From: Panagrolaimus kolymaensis
Lineage: Eukaryota > Nematoda > Chromadorea > Rhabditida > Panagrolaimidae
Assembly: GCA_028622995.1 (NCBI GenBank)
Contig: JAJQJQ010000089.1
Coordinates: 186,001 to 250,000 of the forward strand
Length of the DNA stretch: 64,000 nucleotides
Direction of reading: 5' to 3'
The notes below the pieces were generated by a model. It ran no database searches, was not told where the DNA came from, and saw only the letters and a program-made list of their open reading frames with translations. How positions within the stretch are numbered: the stretch's first letter is position 1; each line of letters starts with the position of its first letter. Of this stretch, positions 55,154 through 64,000 are shown piece after piece. A program made the translations under genes and the position numbers.

Positions 55154-57690
55154 ATGTCGAATGGAACTCCTCCTCAAACTTCGCCTAGAATTTCTGAATG
55201 CTCAACAGCAAGAAATGATGGAATGGAAACATCGTCAACTTCTTCACCATCTGTGACAACTGCTCATCCTCCATCACGTTTGGATAGATCTTCATCAACA
55301 TCGCATGCTTCAACTTCCTCTGTTTTCACTGCTTCAACAAATTCATCAGCTTTCAGTGTGATTGGAAAAACATTGTCAAAGTTTCTTCATCATTTTTATG
55401 GTAAACCTTCAGCTGAAAGAAATGTTTCAAGAAGACATATTCACAAGCGATTTCTTCGTCGACGACCAATCAACAATCGAACTTCATCAAAATCATCAAC
55501 AAGTGGTTGGAATTCTGCAGAAGTTCAACGATGGGTTTTCTCGTGCAAAGGATGTTCTCGAGATATTACAGAAAGAGATGTTCGAAGTGTTAGTATACAT
55601 ATTTATTTACCTTTTACTTTTGCTCTCATAATATTATTCGCTTTTTAGGATAATGCAATTTATGCTTTAGGCGAAATTTGGCATCGTTCTCATCTCGTTT
55701 GTATCAAATGTCATGTTGCAGTTGGTGATGAACATCGTCCATTTATTGCTGCTGGTGAAAATGAAAAGGAAGCTTTATGTCTGGACTGTCATATGGAATC
55801 AGAACATCAACTATGCACTGTTTGTCATAAACCTCTCTTTGAAACTTGCATTGAAAGTGAAGGAAATCGAATGCATCATAACTGCTTGGTATGTGAAAAA
55901 TGCAAAGCTCCATTTCAAGGTATGTTTGTGTTTTATTTATACATCATCTCTTTAATGAACATTGTTTTTTAGATGGACAATATGCTTTAATCAATGGAAA
56001 ACCATATGATCTTGATTGTTATTACTTTAAAGCGTTTGAAACATCTTTTGCTCCACCAATGCATGGTTTCTTTGATATGGCTAGTCCACCTACAGCTGCT
56101 GTAAGTTTATTTTATCTAAGAATTTGAGTTTTACGTGCAACTAACTTTGAATTCCATTAATTTTTAGATGTTTTTTCAGACTATGACTGATTCATCAATC
56201 TCGCCAGCATCAACAGCGACACCAATCATTGAAAATTCTGTGGCTTTCAAAGGACGTCCTACTGAATTTGTTTCTCTTTTTGATTTTGCAACTCCTCCTC
56301 CTTCAACTAAAACTCCTGTACTAAATTCTTTTTCTGCGGAAGAACTCGAACTTCTCAAACAAGCATCCAAATCTTCTCCTGTTGAAGGTCATTTGACTCA
56401 TGATAAAAATGAAAAACAACAAGGAAATAAAGAAAAAGTTGATTCAAAAGAAATGATTGGTGAAGCCATGCCTCCATCCAAAAAGAAACTTGATACAGCT
56501 TTATCTTCTTCACCTGTAATCGATGCTGCTGCACGTGTAATTAGTTTTACATCTGCCAATGATTCACATGATTCACCTATTATTTCACCAAAAGAAAAAT
56601 TGGAAGATTGTGCTAATGGACATGAAGAGGTTAGTAGTAATTTTTGTTGGGGAAGGTTAATCTTGCCCTTTTGGAAGCTTGGTTGCACATGCTCAAAGCC
56701 CAAGGTACCACCATACTGTAATCTAAAAATGTACTAATATGAAAGCTTTTATAGATTGGATCAAAACCAAAAGAAGTGAAATCAGAAAAGAAGGATGAAG
56801 CAACAATTACACCTAAAGAAGCTACTGACCAAGATAAAGCACCTCAAATCAATCATCCTCCAGCAATCTCTGAAGTCAAAAATGAAACAAATGAAAAGCC
56901 AATAGATGAACCAAAGCTGGAAGCATCAACAGCAAAGAAGGATGAAAAGCTTAAAGAAGATGGAACTCAAGAAGACGATCATCATGATATGAAAGTTGAA
57001 GAAAAAAAGAATGGTGAAATCAAAGAAGCTCTCGTCGATCAACCTCAAGCACCTGAAATCAAAGCAGCTCCTGTAATTTCTGAATTCATAAATAACAACA
57101 TTGAAAAACCAAAAGATGAATCATCAAAACTTCAAGAAAATAAATGAGATGCAACTAAAGAAGATGAAATGAAAGATTGGTGAAAATTAAATATGCTGGT
57201 GGAATTTCAAATGGTTAACTGTATTATGTATTTTAGGTTATATTTTTATATGTAAACTTGTAATAAAATTTCTTTGAAAATTGTTTTGTGTTTTTTGAAA
57301 TGATTTTACTTATGTATTTTTTGATTGTGGTTCATATCTCGTTTTTTCTTGGCTTTAGTGATGCTTGACTTTACTCTTTTCGAATTTTTATAACTAAATA
57401 ACGAGTTTGATAACTACCTTAACCCAATCATTGGATTTCAATGGAAATGATAAAAGGGTTGTATTCAGCGTTGATATTTATTATTTTACCATCTAATTTT
57501 GCGATAACGTATCTTCAAAATAAAATTAAGACTTTCTTCCTTTCTTTTTTTGTTTATTTGAAATAATAAAAATGTTTTAAAGTTTTAATTGGAGCGTTTT
57601 TCTTTTTCAAACACAATCTAAAAACAAGCAAAAACAACAAAACAAAAAACAATGAATGATTCATACACTTTTTTTACGTGAATAAGTTTT
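54835..57690 (+). repeat. Inverted duplication, arm 2 (holds LIM gene copy 2)
   Basis: Reverse-complement match of 18440-21305, with upstream and downstream flanks included; copies are about 33.5 kb apart. Both ends stop near the homology limits described at arm 1. Confidence 0.92.
55154..57147 (+). CDS. Two-LIM-domain protein, copy 2
   Basis: Same exon structure and near-identical protein to the copy at 18991 (minus), start ATG at 55154. Both LIM domains keep their ligands (CKGCSRDITERD, WHRSHLVCIKC, LCLDCH; CTVCHKPLFETC, MHHNCLVCEKC, YDLDCYY). Differences include YALGEIW for YALDDIW, CLVC for CFVC, loss of one SHD triplet near residue 310, and FINNN for VENNN in the tail. The tandem acceptor 12 nt apart (ag|ATGTTTTTTCAG|ACT) before TMTDSS is conserved, so alternative 3' splicing is likely. 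The fact that most differences are silent or conservative suggests both copies may be used; this can be checked by transcript reads unique to each. Confidence 0.85.
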
Positions 57691-57969
57691 TTGTTTTATT
57701 GAAAAAATGGAAACAAACACATATTTAATTAAAATTTACTATGGAATGCATCGGCTAATGTTTTATTATTATGTTTAAATTTTTCGTTCGTGGTTTTTAC
57801 ACTCTCAAATTAACTTTGTATTTTTGCTTTTGTCTCTTTTTTTTTGTTTAGGAGAGGGCATTGTGAAGGAATTTTTTTGAGCTCTTGATTTTAAAAGTTA
57901 GATAACATGCATTATTTTTTATTCAACAGTAATACCAACTTTGGTTCGTAAGATTTTACAACAACAAAA
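57148..57969. other. 3' flank of LIM copy 2 and direct-repeat right unit
   Basis: Contains the end of the inverted duplication (about 57690) and most of the direct repeat. No gene. Confidence 0.5.
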
Positions 57970-58015
57970 TCAAGTAAATTTGTTTGCAACCCAAATGGAA
58001 TAATGAAAGCAATCT
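57868..58015 (+). repeat. Direct repeat flanking LIM copy 2, right unit
   Basis: Right-hand unit of the 54570-54720 repeat; it covers the last codons and 3' UTR of the minus-strand secreted-protein gene. Confidence 0.75.
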
Positions 58016-59611
58016 CCAAGTCCAAAACCACTGACGGAAAACGCATTTCGATCAAATTTAGGTGAAACATATCCAATAATTGAGTGTGGAATCATTCGAA
58101 TTATTGCAATATCAGTAACACCTGGGCAATTTTATTTTATCATATTCCCGACTTTGCCCATTTTTTCCATTGGCATTTTCACAAATTTCACTTTCATTTA
58201 AGAAATTCCAAAATGGTGGCTTTCGATTTGCGATAGCAAAAGCATTTTTGCCCATGAAATTAGCAACGAGAAAAACGTTTCCTTCGGTGCCATAGGGAGG
58301 AAACTCAACATCTAAGTTTACATCGAAAACTGCAACGGCGAAATTGAAATTTTCAAAGGTTTCAGTCAAATTAAAATAAATGTTTTTAGATGTTTCTGAG
58401 TTGCTAATTCCATCAAGCAAATAACTTTCAACGATTGAGTTTACGATGTCGCTAAAGCTTCTCTGAAATATGTATATTTTATTTTTAGAAAAACATAAAG
58501 TTAAGCTTAGATAATTTTCTTTTTTTTTCTTACTTGTCGGTTGCTGTTTTTCCAATTAAAATCGTTTACCAAAGCATCGAATGAAAATATCCAAGCTTTA
58601 CGAAAATCACTGAATTTTTGGACCCACACTTGCCACTTCACATGCAGCTCTTACCATAATCTAAAAATCAAAGTACGTAAGTACTAAATAATAAAAAAAT
58701 TTTTGTCTATGCTTATAAATGTTTTTTTTACTCACTTGTTTCTTCAACCCAGCAACTATCATTTTTGCGGTATCAATGTAAAGGGTATCATTCAATGGAT
58801 AAGCTTTCGCCGTATCATCCAAGGTTGAAGGTGATACAATTATGAGAAACTATAAAAATGAATTAAAAGAGTTGCAACATAAATTCCAATTTTAAATTTT
58901 CTTACGGAATAAATTTCAGAATTGTTTTTACACATACTTAAATCCGGTAAAAAGTGATCTTGATAGAAACTATGAATATAATCTTTAGTTACGTTAATAT
59001 AATTTTTAACATCTTCCTAAAAAATGAAAACTATAGAAAAAAAAGGTTTTTTTTTTGGTTTAAACATACATGAAACGCATCGGTGTACTTTAATTTTTCT
59101 GCAACTAATTGAGATAAGCCTTGTTCAATGTCTTCATCCATCTTTTCAAATTCAGTTAAAAGTTCATTAGTTGCATTTTTAATTTTTTCAAATATGCCAC
59201 TCTAAAAATTAAATATGTTTTTGTTATAAAAATTTGTAACAAACAAAATTTTTAAAAACTTACTGGTTTTGATGCAGATTCTTGAGATTTTAACCATTTT
59301 TGAAGATCTTTTCCTGATTTTAAGGTTTCATAAAGGGCAGAAAATGGAGTGTATATAGTTTGATATGACCATGAATCATTTACAAATTTAACTTTTGACC
59401 ATTCTTCAACAGCCTTGTTTAAGTTATCAAGAAGAATTTCTGCTTTTTTATCATTTGGAATTTCGGGAACTTTGCTGGTAGGGTTTTTTTTACTTGGATG
59501 TGCGGTAATAGTGCCAATGGTAGTAGTAGTAACTTTGGATTGAGTCATGACAATGGAGTCAATGCAAAACAATAAAAGAAAAACGCCGAAGAATACAAAA
59601 GTTCGATACAT
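57970..59611 (-). CDS. Secreted protein of unrecognised family, two apparent 1-nt frameshifts
   Basis: Six exons from ATG 59611 give about 420 aa. A signal peptide (MYRTFVFFGVFLLLFCIDSI) is followed by helical N-glycosylated segments (NELLTEFEKMDEDIEQGLSQ, NYINVTKDYIHSFYQDHF) and a beta-rich part (FNFAVAVFDVNLDVEFPPYG, VFLVANFMGKNAFAIANRKP), then TDIAIIRMIPHSIIGYVSP and IWVANKFT. Two shifts: a run of five A at about 58617 and a run of three C at about 58125. Removing one base in each run would restore frames that read sensibly. This could be sequencing error in homopolymers or real decay. No domain was recognised; a von Willebrand A-like fold is possible but not shown. Confidence 0.65.
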
Positions 59612-60763
59612 TTCCTAAAATTCAAAAAGGATGATAAATGAATTTAACAAATGCTTAAAATTATTGAGTAAAAATACACGCGTGCTTATTGAAAGCAAAA
59701 AATATACTTTCATCGATAAATTTTTGAATATGATTCAAACAGGAAAACAGCAACAACGGCAGCAGCTTTACTGAGAAAAATGTTAAAATAAAGTGAATTG
59801 AAGCAAAGGTTATTCGAGTTATTTTTATACTGAATTTTGCAAACACCGATCTCGTTCTAGATACGTCGGTGTGATTCATGGACATAGAGGATGAATTAAA
59901 TCATGTGAGTTCCGGTGGTTTTTTTATTTTTTTGCTCAACAACTACATTGGAACTGCCATAGATCATAGCAACTCAAACAAAATCGTTATATATGGTAGT
60001 TCCAAAAGCTAAACATATGAATAAGCTACCTTTTTTTAATATTTATCAAAAATATTATTCATCAGCGAAATTACTTTAAAATTAGAAAACCCCTAAAACT
60101 TTGAAGTAATAAAAAAATAATGTCCATGCTTATATGTTTTGTTAAATATTCAAAGTTTGCTTTATATTATTTCATTGTATTGTAAAAACCTTGTACGGAA
60201 AAATCTTTTTTTTGCGGAACAACTCCATTTATTAGTATACCATACGTTCCACAAAAGAAAAAAAAAGTTTTTTTAATTTAACATTTTTATTATGGGGCAC
60301 GTGTTCTGCGCAGTCCTCCATTGATACCATGCGACTGCAAAATTTTTGTTTTAGGGTTTTCAAAGCCGGGGACAAAATAATTTAACCAAAGATTTCACCA
60401 CAAATTTTTATAAAAGAAAAATGCAAAAAATTAAATCTTTGGTAAATTTTTACCGAAACGAGCTTTAAAATTTTTTTTAAAAGAAAGTTCAAAAATTGCA
60501 AGTCGCTTCCGCCGCCAGAAATCACACGAGCCCTAAAAACTTTTAGAAAATAAAATAAAAAAAACAGCACAAACAAAAATACACACACGCATAATTTTTA
60601 CAAATATAAAAAAATTTAATTAAACAAATTGTTTTTCTTAGGTGAAAATTAATTTTTTTTTGTTTGTTGGGGCAAGAGACGAATCATTATTATTTTTTTT
60701 GGAAGTGGTTGTACGATATTTTGATTGATGGACAGTCTCGTCACACACCAATGTAGATAAATT
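59612..60763. other. Intergenic region, no gene
   Basis: AT-rich spacer between the secreted protein's start and the last exon of the Asn/Gln-rich gene. A region at 59960-60000 has the palindrome-like GGAACTGCCATA...TATGGTAGTTCC (about 59949-60003), a 12-bp inverted repeat with one mismatch. No coding. Confidence 0.5.
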
Positions 60764-62326
60764 TCAAATGCGAGGTGCCATGGTTGAAAGCGCTGTGGGT
60801 TTGGTAGTGATGGTGGAAGTTGGAAGAGCAAGATGATAAACATCGACGACGGGCAGCGACGATTTGTTGTTGTTGTTGGAAACTTTCATCTTTGAATTTG
60901 ATGAAGAAAAAGAAGTAATAATGATGGGTTGTTGTTGGTGGTGGTTTAATGCTTGATTGTTGATATAATTCTCTCCTGTAAATTAATATTAATTAGTTGA
61001 AAGTCAAGGAATTATTTATAATTTTGTTTTTGAAGCTCAAATTTTGTGAAAAATGTTATTCAAAAAAAAATTGTTGGATAAAGGAATATTTTGTATATAT
61101 TCTTACACCCTAGATTATCCTTGAAAAAGCTTATTTAAAAATTAAGAAATGCCCTAAAGCAAGGTCATATCGAAATTGGTGAGTTCAATTGCAACTTCAT
61201 GCTTTTGATCCGTCGCTCAATTTTTTTACAGCTTTCTAAACATAAAGCAAGTGAGTGAACACTTAAATTAAAAGCTGATTCTCAAATAATCTAATAATTT
61301 ACTCAAATTTTGATAACCATATCTTAAATAATTTTATATATATAAACTTAAATTTCTTATATGCTTTTATATATGCCTATCTTATGCCTTCATTATGCTC
61401 GAAAATGCTTTCGTTAACAAGCTTTATATGCATGTCCTTTTTATAAATTGACTTACCACTATTAAGCATTAAAAACAATGAGCTTTCCTCAATGGGATTA
61501 AGTTCGCGGCCATCAATGGGTGAAATAAAACCGGCACCAAATCCATCGGCAAGCATCATGGGTTCATTATTATTATTTTCAATTTCAAATTCCGATGATA
61601 AATCATTCACAATTGATGGATTACTTTTTTGTTTTTGCTCGTCGGTTGTGGGACCCAAAGCATCCGCAACAACAACATCAACCCCAAATGGTGAAGAAGC
61701 CGCAGCTTGAGGTCGAAGAAGATCGGCTTCAAAGTTGTTATTGCTGCTGGCTTTGTTGTTGTTGCCTGAAAAATTATTTTGTTAATTCCTCGATAATAGA
61801 AAATTAAATAATTTTTAATTTAAAGTTCTCGTGGATAGCTGATATGTGTGATATAAAAAGCCGACGATGATATTTAGAAAATTAAAAATTTTATGAGGAA
61901 AATTAATTTAAAGGTTTATATTTAATTTTTAAATTAGTATTTGTAAGCATTTTTAAAGCTCCTGTGTGAAAAGGAAAAAAATCATGAGGCCAAATTAAAA
62001 AAACAATGTTAAAAAACACGTTCGTCGTCGTCAAAAAATATTTGTACGGACAGATATTCTTTTTAAGATTCAGGGTATTTTTGAGGAGAAAAAAAAATGA
62101 AGAAATAGATAGACACAGAAATACATAAAGAAAATGGTGGCAGCGTCGACAATAATATTTTTTTATGATGTGGAAAAATGAAAAATGATAAAATCAAAAA
62201 ATTAAAAATTAATAGTTTTGAATTTTAGGAACAATAATAGCAGCCGATGATGCCAAGCTTCTACTAGAAGCAATGCTTGACTGACCAGTACCCTGGTCAA
62301 CTAGGGTCAAGAATGTTTGCCTCTGT
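60764..62326 (-). CDS. 3' exons of an Asn/Gln-rich protein of unknown family
   Basis: Two clear exons: 61457-61765 (NNFEADLLRPQAAASSPFGV, PTTDEQKQKSNPSIVNDLSS, ISPIDGRELNPIEESSLFLM) and 60764-60975 (GENYINNQALNHHQQQPIII, VSNNNNKSSLPVVDVYHLAL), joined in phase through a GTAAGTC donor and TTTACAG acceptor. A third exon likely lies at 62292-62326 (QRQTFLTLVDQG), with CAGG|GTACTG as donor, which is weak. The start codon lies further upstream, possibly beyond the window. No domain is recognised; composition suggests a regulatory or RNA-associated protein with disordered regions. Confidence 0.55.
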
Positions 62327-64000
62327 CTAGACAAAGAAAACAATTTTTTTTTATAATGCTAGTGGCCGACTTTTTTTTTAAACAACTAAAATAAAAAAAT
62401 GGAACGTCTGTGTTCGTGTTGTTCGCTGCCCCAATACCCCACATTCATTTTTTTTTGAAATTTTAACAATTTTTTTTAATGCTTTGGTCAGTCAGTCGTC
62501 AACTTTGCATTCATTTATTTTCTCCTTCTTATTCTTGTCGTTGTTTGGTACCGTAAAAAAGATACTGAGTGGCACCGGGTTTTTTTAGTTTAGTGCTGAT
62601 GGTGGACATCTTTTCCGTTCTCCTGTTCTCTTCCTCGACGAACGAACATTTTAACATCGACACCAAATATATAAAAAAATGCTTGCAAATGTCTTTTACA
62701 AACTCCACCTCTTTAGTTTTTTAGTTTTCATTCTCGTTGTCGTTGTTGGTGGTGTCGGGTTGAACGGCGTTCCTCTGGCTTCTCTGACAAATAAAAAAAA
62801 ATGTTCTTTCCCTCCCAAAAAATTGAGAGAAGTTCGTCGTTCGCTGCTGGTGGTTGTTCGTGTTTTTTATTTTATTTTTTTCTGGATAGGTTACATAATA
62901 TTACGGACTGGCACCACACCCCAGAGCTTGGTTGCTTGCTACTACTCACCCTTCTCGTTCATTTTTTTTTTCACGTCCTTTTTTTCTATGCGCTAGGGTG
63001 AATTTAGTTAGGGAACGTCGTTCGGTGACAACAGCAACGACAAAAAAAAGAGCTCCCCAGTAAAAAAATTTTTGAGAGAGAACACCTCGAACGTAGATGG
63101 ACGAACACCACCGGCAGTAGCAGCAAGCAAGCAATTCACGCAACAGCCATCAGCAGTCAGTCAGTTAAAAAAAGGCAGTCAAACAACAAACGACTGGCAC
63201 GAATGCGAACGCGTGTTATTATGTTTTTTTATTTGGCGGGGAGGAGGAACGAGAAAAAGGAAGAAGATCGACGCAACAAACCAAAAGCAAGCAATTGAGA
63301 AAAAAATGAAGTAAGCAGTCAGCCAGGGAAGAAAAAAAATGAAACGTTCGTTTTTTTGACTGCAATAAATTTTTTTTAAAAAAAGGGATGAAAAAAAGGA
63401 GGGCAAATGGTCAGAAGGTCAAGGAAAAAATAACATAGAAGAAAAAAATGAAATGACACAATTAGAAGAAATAAAAATTTGGAAGGTACAAATTTTTTGG
63501 TAATGATTAATTTTTTAGTTTTTTTAAATAAAAATTTGAAAAAAAAATTGCAGAGGATTTTAAATTTTTTCAAAGCAAAATGTTAAAATTAAAAACAAAC
63601 GACGATGACGACCGTTGAAAAAAAGCTCGAAAAAAAAAGATGGCATGGCACTGACCATTACTTTGAATTAATTAATTTTTTAAATAACACAGCTTTTTAA
63701 AAAAGTCTTTTTTGTTTTATTTACAGGTAGAAAAGTTATTAAGCTTTTATGCAAAGGTTAGTTTTTTAATTGGATGACAGTGCCATCTTCTTTTTCTTTT
63801 CTTCTTTTCAAAAGGTGAAAGGAATGGTCATTTATGTATGCTTACAAAAAAGTGCATCTTTTTGTTGTTAAATTTAGATAAAATAGTATAGTATTAAACT
63901 TTATAAAGCATTTATGTATCCATTAAATTTAATAATTTGTTTTAAAATTAATCCGAAAAACAATAATTAATTCGAGGACTTTTCAAGGGACGTATAAATT
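62327..64000. other. Mixed AT-rich and higher-GC region, no certain gene
   Basis: From 62390 to about 63330 the base composition is richer in G and C with many short runs (TGTTCGTGTTGTTCGC, CAGCAAGCAAGCAATTC), which suggests a 5' UTR or promoter region of the Asn/Gln-rich gene. Open frames (for example 62679-62996) are low complexity. From 63330 onward it is A/T-run DNA without signal. Confidence 0.45.

Noticed and set aside
62679..62996. 105-aa plus-strand frame with hydrophobic start
   Set aside because: Runs of Phe, Val and Leu from T-rich DNA; no exon context and no conserved motif; it may overlap a 5' UTR of the minus-strand gene.
1..64000. CRISPR arrays, bacterial operons, ribosome-binding sites
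   Set aside because: None present and not expected; all gene structures are eukaryotic with spliceosomal introns.

Overview
The window is nuclear DNA from a nematode, most likely a tylenchine of the Panagrolaimidae type (Panagrolaimus/Propanagrolaimus-like). This rests on very AT-rich intergenic DNA with long A and T runs, introns mostly 45-60 nt ending in TTTTTAG or TTTTCAG, likely trans-splice acceptors just 5' of start codons, a worm-specific slicer-dead (WAGO-class) Argonaute, and large families of short secreted proteins. The genus is inference; the gene structures were read from the sequence.

Left part (0-15.4 kb): a tRNA-Lys(CTT), the 3' part of a methyl-end fatty-acid desaturase, then a tandem array of three secreted CUB + von Willebrand A-like paralogs. 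Copy A has lost its CUB exon body. Copy B has lost its first VWA unit and carries a young gag-only LTR retrotransposon, with identical-looking 310-bp LTRs, in its first intron. Copy C is complete. A stop-containing copy of a small secreted-protein gene follows; its intact sister lies at 22.9 kb. A ~17-exon Argonaute of about 960 aa follows on the minus strand, with PAZ, MID and PIWI regions and lost catalytic residues.

Middle part (17.5-31.1 kb): mostly minus-strand genes. These are a probable GPI-anchored Ly6-like protein, a two-LIM-domain protein, a secreted KKR-containing proprotein, the small helical secreted protein, a protein with three C2HC-like zinc repeats, the spliceosomal BCAS2/SPF27 subunit, an intronless FMP52/HTATIP2-like NAD(P)-binding protein, and a one-pass membrane protein with two PPxY motifs, of which a decayed exon copy lies at 28.9 kb.

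From 31.1 to 36.1 kb there is a gene-free stretch with a small foldback element and an unusual cluster of GATAGTAAC/GTTACTATC dyads. It is followed by a small prepropeptide gene, a C-type-lectin membrane receptor with a PPPY tail, a ~1,050-1,080-aa protein made of nine C2HC-like repeats (paralogous to the 23.7-kb gene), an AIG1/GIMAP-like GTPase with a zinc ribbon, an F-box-like gene, a 1.66-kb foldback transposon with nested perfect hairpins, the Rab7-GEF cofactor RMC1, and a GPI-anchored cysteine-rich protein.

Right part: a second copy of the LIM gene, inverted relative to the first (arms about 2.85 kb, about 33.5 kb apart), a secreted-protein gene with two apparent single-base frameshifts, and the 3' exons of an Asn/Gln-rich gene. 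The window ends in repeat-like AT-rich DNA. The main themes are recent duplication and decay (three CUB/VWA copies, two LIM copies, two zinc-repeat genes, two small-secreted copies, an exon pseudogene) and inverted-repeat elements lying in the same region as a small-RNA effector.
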